The position numbers and the translations under genes are program-made. A stretch of 64,000 nucleotides of DNA, from assembly GCF_018502625.1 (NCBI RefSeq), contig NZ_CP075566.1, positions 5,831,001 through 5,895,000 on the forward strand, written 5' to 3'. Source of the DNA: Pseudomonas hormoni (lineage in GTDB: Bacteria > Pseudomonadota > Gammaproteobacteria > Pseudomonadales > Pseudomonadaceae). This document shows, one piece after another, positions 18,366 through 26,101 of the stretch. The notes under the pieces are model-generated. The model was not told the origin of the DNA. It searched no databases and saw only the letters and a list, made by a program, of their open reading frames with translations. Position 1 is the stretch's first letter; each line of letters begins with the position of its first letter.

Positions 18366-18515
18366 GTGCTCTGGCTTTGCCCACGCTTGTGATTTCGAGT
18401 GGCTGCTCGTCCAACTGTTCGGGCTTATGGGCCAGAGTGGAAAGGTGAATGGCAGCTTGGCTCCCACACGTGCTTTAAGCACCGCGGACTCACAGCTTGC
18501 CATTCACCCCTCTCA
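18366..18515 (-). ncRNA. Predicted bridge (seek) RNA of the IS110 element
   Basis: The strip upstream of the transposase folds into two long hairpins, each with an inner hairpin that leaves an internal loop. Hairpin A: GGTGAATGGCA (18444-18454) pairs perfectly with 18498-18508; inner hairpin GTGCT-TTA-AGCAC at 18470-18482. Hairpin B: CTCTGGC (18369-18375) pairs with 18431-18437; inner hairpin CGAG/CTCG at 18396-18409. Loop A holds GCTCCCACA (18460-18468), the complement of the left target flank TGTGGGAGC, and GCTTGCC (18495-18501), found in the right target flank. Loop B holds CAACTGT (18412-18418), identical to the left IS end, and GCTTGTG (18385-18391), the complement of the right IS end CACAAGC. 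This is the two-loop target/donor plan of IS110 bridge RNAs. Ends are approximate. Confidence 0.65.
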
Positions 18516-18648
18516 CCCCAGAGCTTATTCCTAGATCTAGACACAAGCGGGCTTGCCCGCGATGGGGCCGGGACTACCAACACATCACTTGAGGGATGTT
18601 TGCTAGCATTGCGTCTGAATCAATCCAGATCAGCCACGAGTGCTCAGC

Positions 18649-19569
18649 ATGCAACTCCCGGACATGAATCTTCTGGTCGCCCTCGACGCCTTGCTCGACG
18701 AAGGCAGCGTGGTGGGCGCCGCGCGACGAATGAACCTCAGCCCGGCGGCCATGAGCCGCACGCTCACACGAATCCGCGAGGCCATCGGCGATCCGATTCT
18801 GGTGCGCGCCGGCCGTGGCCTCGTGCCGACGCCCAAGGCGCTGGCGTTGCGTGAGCAGGTGCGGGATCTGGTTGAGCAGGCCGCGCTGCTGTTCCAATCT
18901 GCCGACGACGTGGAGCTGGGCAGTTTGCGTCGACGCTTCAGCATTCGCGCCAACGATTTCTTTGTCGGCGTCTACGGCGGCAAGCTCTTCGACACGATGG
19001 AGCGTCAGGCGCCGCACTGCGAACTGCGCTTTGTCCCGGAGGGCGATGGGGATGACGAAGCGTTGCGTGAAGGACGCATCGATTTGAGTGTCAGCAACAA
19101 CCGGCCGCTGATGCCGGAAGTGAAGGTGCAGAACCTGTTCTCCACGCACTTTGTCGGCCTGGTGCGCGACGACCATCCGCTGTTCGACGAAGAGATCACG
19201 GCCGAGCGTTTCGCCGGGTTTTCTCATATCAGCATGTCCCGTCGCGGCATTGCTCGCGGCCCGATCGATACGGCGCTGAATGCCTTGGGGCTGGAACGGC
19301 GGGTCGCGGTGATCGCGCCGAGTTTCCATGCGGCGATGTTTGCGTTGCCGGATTCCGATCTGATTCTGCCGGTGCCCAAGGAAGCGCTGCTGAGCGTAAG
19401 GCGCCTGGGGTTGAAGCTGCGTTCATTCACACTGCCGATCCCGTTGCCGACCCTTATGCTGACCCAGGCCTGGCACCCGCGTTTCGACAAAGACCCGGCG
19501 CATCGCTGGATGCGTGAAACGCTCAAGGCGTGTTGCGACGAGACGTGGCTGGCTGCACAGCCCACTTGA
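18649..19569 (+). CDS. LysR-family transcriptional regulator
   Basis: A 306-residue LysR regulator. The N-terminal helix-turn-helix reads ALDALLDEGSVVGAARRMNL then SPAAMSRTLTRIREAIGDPI; the C-terminal part is a LysR substrate domain. The ATG at 18649 (MQLPDMNLLVALD) is preferred to the GTG at 18640. It stands between the IS110 element and an efflux operon in the same orientation, separated from it by a strong hairpin and about 165 bases. LysR genes next to EmrAB-type operons often control them, but adjacency is the only evidence here. The insertion of the IS about 100 bases upstream may have altered its promoter. Confidence 0.9.
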   Translation: MQLPDMNLLVALDALLDEGSVVGAARRMNLSPAAMSRTLTRIREAIGDPILVRAGRGLVPTPKALALREQVRDLVEQAALLFQSADDVELGSLRRRFSIRANDFFVGVYGGKLFDTMERQAPHCELRFVPEGDGDDEALREGRIDLSVSNNRPLMPEVKVQNLFSTHFVGLVRDDHPLFDEEITAERFAGFSHISMSRRGIARGPIDTALNALGLERRVAVIAPSFHAAMFALPDSDLILPVPKEALLSVRRLGLKLRSFTLPIPLPTLMLTQAWHPRFDKDPAHRWMRETLKACCDETWLAAQPT

Positions 19570-19583
19570 AGCGAATAGCAAAT

Positions 19584-19627
19584 CCCTGTGGGAGCGAGGC
19601 CGGCAAGCCGGTCTCGCTCCCACAGGG
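19584..19627. terminator. Long REP-like hairpin after the LysR gene
   Basis: A 44-base near-perfect palindrome: arms CCCTGTGGGAGCGAG and CTCGCTCCCACAGGG around a centre CCGGCAAGCCGG. It is a REP-class element with a very stable stem, 15 bases after the LysR stop, and probably ends or protects that transcript. Confidence 0.7.
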
Positions 19628-19735
19628 TTCTGTATTGCTGCATGGAACGCACTTATAACCTGCCAATAAGTTGATTTTCGTCACCTTCCACGCTTCTTAA
19701 AATGCTTCGGAATCCATTCCCGGAGCTTGCAGTCC

Positions 19736-21271
19736 ATGACTTCCCTCACAGCCCCGGCACCTCTCGCCGCGGCCAGCCCTACCGCCGTGACACCACCGGT
19801 CTTCGGCCCGCGGATCATCATCGGTCTGGTGGGCGTGTTGCTGGCGGTGCTGGTATCGGGCCTCAACGAGATGGTGACCAAGGTCGCCCTAGCCGACATT
19901 CGCGGCGCATTGGCCATCGGCTATGACGAAGGCACCTGGCTGGTCGCCAGTTACACCGCGACCTCGGTGGCCGCGATGGCATTCGCGCCGTGGTGCTCGG
20001 TGACGTTCTCGTTGCGACGCTTCACGCTCTGTGCGATCAGCGTGTTTACCTTGTTGGGCGTTCTGTGCCCCTTCGCGCCGAACTACGAAAGCCTGCTGCT
20101 GATGCGTACCTTGCAAGGTCTGGCGGGCGGTGCGTTGCCGCCGATGCTGATGACCGTCGCCCTGCGCTTTTTGCCGGCCAACGTGAAGCTCTACGGCCTG
20201 GCCGGTTATGCCCTGACGGCGACGTTCGGCCCCGGGCTCGGCACGCCGCTGGCCGGGTTGTGGACCGAGCATGTCGGCTGGCAATGGACGTTCTGGCAAA
20301 TCATCGCGCCGTGCCTGATCGCCATAGCGGCGGTGGCCTACGGCTTGCCCCAGGACCCACTGCGCCTGGAGCGTTTCAAGCAATTCAACTGGCGCGGGTT
20401 GTTATTGGGTTTTCCGGCGATTTGCATGCTGGTGATCGGCATCCTGCAGGGCAACCGGCTGGACTGGTTCGAGTCGAACCTGATCTGCGGCTTGCTCGGC
20501 GGTGGCGTGGTGTTGCTGGTGCTGTTCCTGATCAACGAATGGTTGCAACCGATCCCGTTTTTCAAGATGCAGATGCTCGGCATCCGCAACCTGTCGTTCG
20601 CCTTGCTGACCCTGGCCGGGGTGCTGGTGATCTTGCTGGCGGTGATCATCATTCCCTCCAGTTACCTGGCGCAGGTGCAGGGTTATCGCCCGGTGCAGAC
20701 CGCCCCGATCATGCTGCTGGCAGCGCTGCCGCAGTTGATCGCGCTGCCGCTGGTAGCGGCGCTGTGCAACCTGCGCTGGATCGATTGCCGCTGGGTGCTG
20801 GGGATCGGCCTGAGCATGCTGGCGCTGTCGTGCATCGGCGGTTCGCAGCTGACCTCGGTGTGGATTCGCGACGATTTCTACGTGCTGCAACTGCTGCAAA
20901 TCTTCGGGCAACCCATGGCGGTGTTGCCGCTGTTGATGCTCTCGACCGGCAGCATCAGCCCGATGGAAGGGCCGTTCGCTTCGGCCTGGTTCAACACCGT
21001 AAAAGGCCTGTCAGCGGTGATCGCCACCGGTGTGATCGACGCGCTGACCACGTCGCGGCTGCACTTTCATTCGACCATGTTGGTGGACCGCCTCGGCAAC
21101 TCGCCGCTGGCCGACAGTGACAACGCGGGGCTTGCCCATCGGTTACATGAGCAGGCCGTGGTGCTGACGGCCTCGGATCTTTATCTGTGCATGAGCGGCG
21201 TCGCCCTGACGCTGATCCTGCTGATTTTCTGGCTGCCGACGCGGATCTTTCCGCCGCGTGCGCCGACCTGA
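19736..21271 (+). CDS. DHA2-family MFS drug transporter (EmrB-like)
   Basis: A 511-residue MFS transporter with about 14 membrane segments, the DHA2 pattern. It starts MTSLTAPAPLAAASPTAV; family motifs include the loop around LRRFTLCAISVFTLLGVLCP and the motif-C-like stretch GYALTATFGPGLGTPLAGLW. It pumps hydrophobic drugs or anions by proton antiport and, with the following HlyD adaptor and outer-membrane factor, would span the whole envelope. The ATG at 19736 is preferred to the TTG at 19727. The adaptor starts 26 bases later. Confidence 0.9.
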   Translation: MTSLTAPAPLAAASPTAVTPPVFGPRIIIGLVGVLLAVLVSGLNEMVTKVALADIRGALAIGYDEGTWLVASYTATSVAAMAFAPWCSVTFSLRRFTLCAISVFTLLGVLCPFAPNYESLLLMRTLQGLAGGALPPMLMTVALRFLPANVKLYGLAGYALTATFGPGLGTPLAGLWTEHVGWQWTFWQIIAPCLIAIAAVAYGLPQDPLRLERFKQFNWRGLLLGFPAICMLVIGILQGNRLDWFESNLICGLLGGGVVLLVLFLINEWLQPIPFFKMQMLGIRNLSFALLTLAGVLVILLAVIIIPSSYLAQVQGYRPVQTAPIMLLAALPQLIALPLVAALCNLRWIDCRWVLGIGLSMLALSCIGGSQLTSVWIRDDFYVLQLLQIFGQPMAVLPLLMLSTGSISPMEGPFASAWFNTVKGLSAVIATGVIDALTTSRLHFHSTMLVDRLGNSPLADSDNAGLAHRLHEQAVVLTASDLYLCMSGVALTLILLIFWLPTRIFPPRAPT

Positions 21272-21297
21272 ATGCTCCACTGAAACAGAAGGGTTTT

Positions 21298-22362
21298 ATG
21301 ACGACTCAATCAACGAAAAAAGTGGCCGTGGGCGTCGTCGCCCTGGTGGCGGTCGGCGTGCTGGTTTATCTGATCGCGCCGGGGATGTTCGGCAAGCGCA
21401 CGCAACAGAACACCAATGACGCCTTTGTCTCCGCGGACTTCACCCTGGTGGTGCCCCGCGTCGCCGGGTTCATCAAAGAAGTGCTGGTGGAAGACAACCA
21501 GCAGGTCAAGGCCGGGCAATTGCTGGCGCTGATCGATGACCGGGACCTGCGCGCCGCCGCTCAAGCCGCCGACGCCGAAACGCTGGTGGCGCGGGCGCAG
21601 CTGCAAAACGCTCGTGCAACCCTTGAGCGCCAGACGTCGGTGATTGCTCAGGCGCAAGCCACGGTCGTGTCGGCCAAGGCGGAGATGGCGTTCGCCGAAC
21701 ATGAATTGAACCGCTACAACCACCTCGCTGGTGTTGGCGCAGGTACGGTGCAGAACGCTCAGCAAGCCCGTACGCGTATCGATCAGGCCAGCGCCCGGTT
21801 GGCCAATGCGACAGCGGTGTTGGCGGCGGAACGCAAGCAGGTGGACATCCTCACCGCCCAGCGTGATGCGGCAGACGGTGGATTGAAGCGGGCGCAAGCG
21901 GCGCTGGAAATGGCCAGCTACGAGCTGTCCTATACGCGCATCGTCGCGCCGCAGGACGGTATGGTCGGTGAGCGCGCGGTGCGGGTTGGCGCGTATGTCA
22001 CGCCGGGCAGCAAGTTGCTGGCGGTGGTGCCGCTGACGCAGGCGTATGTGGTCGCCAATTTTCAGGAGACCCAACTGACCGATGTGCAACCGGGCCAGAG
22101 TGTGCAGGTGCGCGTCGACAGTCTTGGCGGCGAAGCGTTGCGCGGTCGCGTGGAGAGTATTGCGCCTGCGACTGGCGTGACTTTCGCGTCGATCAAACCG
22201 GACAACGCGACCGGCAACTTCACCAAGGTTGTGCAGCGGATTCCGGTGAAAATCGTTCTGGATCCAGGGCAAGCGTTGGCTGAACGGCTTCGCGTGGGGA
22301 TGTCGGTGGAGGCGAGTATTGATACGGCTGACACCGGTGAGCATGAGGTTGCGCAACGATGA
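21298..22362 (+). CDS. HlyD/EmrA-family membrane-fusion protein
   Basis: A 354-residue periplasmic adaptor with an N-terminal membrane anchor (KVAVGVVALVAVGVLVYLIA). The lipoyl half-motifs are seen in VPRVAGFIKEVLVEDNQQVK and YTRIVAPQDGMVGERAVRVG, separated by a helical hairpin of about 110 residues (residues 90-200), with a beta-barrel domain after VANFQETQLTDVQPGQSVQV. It couples the EmrB-like pump to the outer-membrane factor. The ATG at 21298 lies after the MFS stop; the stop codon overlaps the next start (ATGA). Confidence 0.92.
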   Translation: MTTQSTKKVAVGVVALVAVGVLVYLIAPGMFGKRTQQNTNDAFVSADFTLVVPRVAGFIKEVLVEDNQQVKAGQLLALIDDRDLRAAAQAADAETLVARAQLQNARATLERQTSVIAQAQATVVSAKAEMAFAEHELNRYNHLAGVGAGTVQNAQQARTRIDQASARLANATAVLAAERKQVDILTAQRDAADGGLKRAQAALEMASYELSYTRIVAPQDGMVGERAVRVGAYVTPGSKLLAVVPLTQAYVVANFQETQLTDVQPGQSVQVRVDSLGGEALRGRVESIAPATGVTFASIKPDNATGNFTKVVQRIPVKIVLDPGQALAERLRVGMSVEASIDTADTGEHEVAQR

Positions 22363-23930
22363 ACTTCGTTAATTACGCACCTGTGTGGCGAGGGAGCTTG
22401 CTCCCGCTGGGCCGCGAAGCGGACCCAAAATTTGCGAGTGCTGCGCACTCGAGCGGGAGCAAGCTCCCTCGCCACAAGGTCAGCGGTCATTCAGTGGCTT
22501 TGGTGCTGAGCCTCCTGACCCTGAGCGCCTGCACCGTCGGCCCGGACTTCCAGAAACCGCAGGCACCACAAATCAGCGAATGGTCAAAACCACAAAAAGC
22601 GGCCGCCAGCCAAGCCGTCGCCGAAACCATGGACGAACGCTGGTGGGACGTCTTCCACGACCCGAAACTCTCGGCCCTGACCCGGCGTGCCCTGACCGAC
22701 AACCTCGACCTGAAACTCGCCAGCAGCCGCCTGCAGCAAAGTCGCGCCGCGCGCCAGGTGATCACCGCAGACCGCTACCCCAACACCGCCGCCACGGGCA
22801 GCTACGTGCGTAAACGCAACAGCGGCGAAGGTCTGAGCGATCCTTCGGGGCACAATGGTAACTCGGCGTTCAATTTGTGGGATGCCGGCTTCTCCGCCTC
22901 CTGGGAACTGGATTTCTGGGGTCGGGTGCGCCGCGAAACCGAAGCGGCGGATGCCACGCTGGAAGTCGCGGAAAACGACCAGCGCGGCGTGCTGTTGTCT
23001 GTCCTTGCCGAAACCGCTCAGGACTACATTCAGCTACGCGGCGTGCAAAGTACGCGTGCCGTCACGGAAGAGAACCTCGACGTCGCCCGCCATAGCCTGA
23101 AACTGTCGCAGCTGCGCCTGGCCGACGGTGTCGCCACCGACCTCGATGTCGCCGAAGCCGCCGCGCAAGTCGCCGCCATCGAATCGCGCCTGCCGGCGCT
23201 GGAGCAGCGTCAGTCGCAACTGATCAATGCGCTGAGCCTGTTGATGGGCGAACCGCCCCAGGCGCTGCATGCCGAGTTATCCACAGACGCGCCGGTGCCA
23301 CAAACCCCGCGCCAGGTCGCCATTGGCCTGCCGTCGCAACTGGCCGAACGCCGCCCGGACATCCGTCAGGCCGAAGCTCGCCTGCATGCCGCCACGGCGA
23401 ACATTGGTGTGGCCAAGGGTGATTTCTATCCGCGCATCACCCTGTCGGGCAACGTCGGCTCCCAAGCGATGCAATTGAGCGATCTCGGCTCATGGGGCTC
23501 ACGTGCTTTCGGCATCGGCCCGCAATTCAGCCTGCCGCTGTTCGATGGCGGCCGCCTGCGCGGCGTGCTGAACTTGCGTGAAGCCCAGCAACAGGAAGCC
23601 GCCATCGCCTACCAGCAAACCGTGCTGCGGGCCTGGCATGAAATCGACGACCAACTGACCGCCTACAACGCCAGCCAACTGCGCCGCGACAGCCTCGCCG
23701 AAGCCGTACGCCAAAACCAGATCGCCCTGCGTACCGCGCAACAACAGTACGTGGAAGGGGTGGTGGACTTCGTCAACGTCCTCACTGTGCAAGGCGAGTT
23801 GCTGGCGACCCAGCAGCAATGGGTCGAGAGTTCGACCGGGGTGTCGCTGGCGATGGTCGGGTTGTACAAGGCGTTGGGTGGGGGATGGGAGTCGGTGTAT
23901 CCGGTGGGGGAGATGGCGCAACTCAGGTAA
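22359..23930 (+). CDS. NodT/OprM-family outer-membrane efflux lipoprotein with REP-derived N-terminus
   Basis: A 523-residue outer-membrane factor. The core is standard: lipobox LSAC with TVGPDFQKPQAP, two OEP repeats with long helices, and conserved stretches such as LAERRPDIRQAEARLHAATA. The oddity is the start. The ATG at 22359 overlaps the adaptor stop (ATGA), but the first 40 or so codons run straight through a REP pair (22384-22476), giving a leader APVWRGSLLPLGREA... before the hydrophobic signal VALVLSLLTLSAC. The frame stays open. The alternative start, GTG 22494, would leave a signal peptide with no basic residue and no well-placed ribosome site. It acts as the exit duct for the two preceding proteins. 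Confidence 0.85.
   Translation: MNFVNYAPVWRGSLLPLGREADPKFASAAHSSGSKLPRHKVSGHSVALVLSLLTLSACTVGPDFQKPQAPQISEWSKPQKAAASQAVAETMDERWWDVFHDPKLSALTRRALTDNLDLKLASSRLQQSRAARQVITADRYPNTAATGSYVRKRNSGEGLSDPSGHNGNSAFNLWDAGFSASWELDFWGRVRRETEAADATLEVAENDQRGVLLSVLAETAQDYIQLRGVQSTRAVTEENLDVARHSLKLSQLRLADGVATDLDVAEAAAQVAAIESRLPALEQRQSQLINALSLLMGEPPQALHAELSTDAPVPQTPRQVAIGLPSQLAERRPDIRQAEARLHAATANIGVAKGDFYPRITLSGNVGSQAMQLSDLGSWGSRAFGIGPQFSLPLFDGGRLRGVLNLREAQQQEAAIAYQQTVLRAWHEIDDQLTAYNASQLRRDSLAEAVRQNQIALRTAQQQYVEGVVDFVNVLTVQGELLATQQQWVESSTGVSLAMVGLYKALGGGWESVYPVGEMAQLR
22384..22476. repeat. REP-type inverted pair inside the coding frame of the outer-membrane gene
   Basis: Arms TGTGGCGAGGGAGCTTGCTC (from 22384) and its inverse GAGCAAGCTCCCTCGCCACA (ending 22476), with a nested hairpin around CGAGTGCTGCGCACTCG. 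The same element type is at 41741-41832. It lies after the ATG of the outer-membrane gene and adds no stop codon in that frame. Confidence 0.88.
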
Positions 23931-23999
23931 AAAACTCCATCACCTTGACGCTCACCCACGCTGTCATAGACTCCGCTCATCCGTCAGGGAGTTACGGTT

Positions 24000-24785
24000 A
24001 TGCGACGAGTTCGTGTGTGGGTTATCGGATTGACCTTTGTAACGTGTACCGCTCAGGCGCAAACGCCCGTAGCAGACGATCCGCTGTTGGACAGCAGCAG
24101 CGTCGGCAGCAGTAGTTCGGCAGCCAGCAGTGAGGCCCGTGGTGTGTTGCGGGCTCGGGATCAGGCGATGCTCGCCAGTGAGTTGTCCGGGCGGATTGTC
24201 GAGTTGCCGTTCAGTGAGGGCGAGTCGTTCAAGAAGGGCGATACGCTGGCGCGTTTCGATTGTTCGGCCTATCAGGCGCAGCTCAATGCGGCGCAGGCGG
24301 CCAGCCGTGGGGCCAATGAAGAGCTGGCTCACAACAGACAGCTAGCGGCATTGAATTCGGTCGGGCGGTTCGAAGTGGCGCGGGCCGAGGCCAGGCTCAG
24401 CGAGACGCAGGCGCAATCCCAGGTGTATCAGGTTCAGGTCAAACGCTGCAGCGTGGTGGCGCCGTTTGATGGTCAGGTCGTTGAACGCAAGGTTCAGCGT
24501 TATGAAAGCGTCGCCGCTGGTGCGCCGTTGCTGGATGTGGTCGACAACCGCACGCTGGAAATCCATTTGCTGGTGCCGTCGCGCTGGATGGGCAAACTCA
24601 AGCCCGGCCAGACCTTCAGTTTTGTCCCCGATGAAACCGGTAAGCCGCTGGATGCCACGGTCAAACGGCTGGGCGCGCGAATTGACGAAGGCAGCCAGAC
24701 CTTGCTGTTGGTCGCGACGCTGCCCAGCGCCTCAGGTTTGTTGGCCGGCATGAGCGGCACGGCGCGTTTCGCGGAGCTTAAGTGA
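24000..24785 (+). CDS. Periplasmic HlyD-type adaptor, first gene of the giant-protein export locus
   Basis: A 261-residue adaptor with a cleavable signal peptide (MRRVRVWVIGLTFVTCTAQAQ) and no membrane anchor. A Ser-rich linker precedes the lipoyl half-motif ASELSGRIVELPFSEGESFK, a short helical hairpin (about 95-150), and a second half-motif SVVAPFDGQVVERKVQRYES, then a beta-barrel. It is shorter than the usual adaptor of 350 or more residues. The start has an AGGGAG site. The next gene starts in the stop codon (GTGA), so both are co-translated. I infer that it works with the two following adaptors rather than with the efflux operon upstream, which already has its own. Confidence 0.85.
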   Translation: MRRVRVWVIGLTFVTCTAQAQTPVADDPLLDSSSVGSSSSAASSEARGVLRARDQAMLASELSGRIVELPFSEGESFKKGDTLARFDCSAYQAQLNAAQAASRGANEELAHNRQLAALNSVGRFEVARAEARLSETQAQSQVYQVQVKRCSVVAPFDGQVVERKVQRYESVAAGAPLLDVVDNRTLEIHLLVPSRWMGKLKPGQTFSFVPDETGKPLDATVKRLGARIDEGSQTLLLVATLPSASGLLAGMSGTARFAELK

Positions 24786-26101
24786 ACGCCCCGGTAACTG
24801 GCGGCGTGGAACAGGTCTTCGCCCGTTTTCTTGATCTTGAACGCCAGACCCGCGCCGCGCGCAATCCGTCGCAACTGGCCTACAGCCTGGTCAATGACGC
24901 TCAGGCGCTGTTCGGTTTTCGCCATGCCGCGTTATTGATTGCCGGCAAGGTGCAGGCGGTGACGGGCGTCAGTGCCGTGGACCCGAATGCGCCGTTCGTG
25001 GCGTTCGTCGAGCAGGCGGTGGCGCAGTTGTTCAAGGGCGATGTGTTGAAAAAGGCGCGGGTGATTTCGCCCGATCTTCTCAGCGAATCGATCCAGGCGG
25101 ACTGGCAAAGCCTGTCTCCTGCCCAGGTGTTCTGGTTGCCGCTGATCGATCATCAAGGTGAAGTGTTCGGCGGCCTGTGGCTGGCCCGGGATCTGCCGTG
25201 GAACCCGCCGGAGCAAGTGCTGCTGTCGCAACTCGGCGACACGTACAGCCATGCCTGGCTGGCGCTGCAGCCGCGCCAACCGTGGCGATTGCGCTGGACC
25301 CGAAAACGTCAGGTGGCACTGCTGGCCGTGCTGTTGCTCGGGCTGTTGATCCCGGTGCGCCAATCGGTGCTGGCGCCGGCGGAAGTGGTGCCATTGGGCG
25401 GCCGGGTCGTCGCAGCGCCGCTGGACGGGGTGATCGCCGAGTTCCTGGTCAAACCCAACCAGACGGTGAAAACCGGCGACCTGCTGCTGCGCTTTGAAAG
25501 CACCACGCTCAAGGCTCAGGCCGATGTGGCCGAACGTGCCCTGGGCGTGGCCGAAGCTGAATTGAAGGCCAATTCCCAGCGTTCGTTTGCCGATGCCGAG
25601 TCCAGTTCGAAAATTGATCTGCTGGCCGCGCGCGTCGAGCAAAAACGCGCCGAACGGGACTACGCCCGTGAGCTGCTCAAACGCAGCGAAGTGCGCGCCG
25701 AGCGCGACGGTATCGCCGTGTTCGCCGACGCCGAGCGCTGGACCGGGAAACCGGTGCAGACCGGCGAGCGGTTGATGGAAATTGCCGATCCGACCCAGGC
25801 CGAACTGCGCATCGAACTGGCCGTTGGCGACGCGATCTCTCTGGAGCCCGGCGCGCAAGTCGCGCTGTTCCTCGACAGCGATCCGTTGCAGCGGCATCTG
25901 GCCCGGCTCGAGCGCGCGGCGTACGAAGCGCAACCCACGGCCGGCGGCCAGTTGGCCTATCGACTCGATGCCAGTTTCGATCAGGCGCCACCGCGTATCG
26001 GCCTGCGCGGCACGGCGAAAGTCTTCGGTGATCGTGCGCCGCTGGCGCTCTACCTGCTGCGCAAACCCCTGGCCGGTTTGCGCCAGAGTGTGGGGCTGTA
26101 G
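24782..26101 (+). CDS. Membrane adaptor with N-terminal GAF-like domain and HlyD periplasmic part
   Basis: A 439-residue inner-membrane protein. Residues 1-170 are cytoplasmic and look like a GAF domain (SLVNDAQALFGFRHAALLIA, FWLPLIDHQGEVFGGLWLAR). One membrane segment follows (QVALLAVLLLGLLIPV, about 178-195), then an HlyD-type adaptor: lipoyl half AAPLDGVIAEFLVKPNQTVK, a helical hairpin with AERALGVAEAELKAN, and the second half RAERDGIAVFADAERWTGKP. A GAF sensor on the cytoplasmic side of an adaptor is unusual and suggests that export is gated by a ligand or by a protein contact. The start is GTG 24782, overlapping the previous stop. The next gene follows directly. Confidence 0.82.
   Translation: MNAPVTGGVEQVFARFLDLERQTRAARNPSQLAYSLVNDAQALFGFRHAALLIAGKVQAVTGVSAVDPNAPFVAFVEQAVAQLFKGDVLKKARVISPDLLSESIQADWQSLSPAQVFWLPLIDHQGEVFGGLWLARDLPWNPPEQVLLSQLGDTYSHAWLALQPRQPWRLRWTRKRQVALLAVLLLGLLIPVRQSVLAPAEVVPLGGRVVAAPLDGVIAEFLVKPNQTVKTGDLLLRFESTTLKAQADVAERALGVAEAELKANSQRSFADAESSSKIDLLAARVEQKRAERDYARELLKRSEVRAERDGIAVFADAERWTGKPVQTGERLMEIADPTQAELRIELAVGDAISLEPGAQVALFLDSDPLQRHLARLERAAYEAQPTAGGQLAYRLDASFDQAPPRIGLRGTAKVFGDRAPLALYLLRKPLAGLRQSVGL

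Larger units (their letters stand above)
17395..18548 (-). mobile_element. IS110-family insertion sequence inserted in a REP palindrome
   Basis: About 1,154 bases. The ends were set by restoring the canonical REP at the insertion point: left junction TGTGGGAGC/AACTGT, right junction ACACAAGC/GGGCTTG. The trinucleotide AGC occurs at both junctions, so the true edges may shift by three bases. There are no long terminal inverted repeats, as expected of IS110. It contains one DEDD transposase gene (minus strand) and about 210 non-coding bases on that gene's 5' side. REP-targeting IS110 elements such as ISPpu9 and ISPpu10 are known in Pseudomonas putida; whether this one belongs to either cannot be told by eye. 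Confidence 0.88.
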
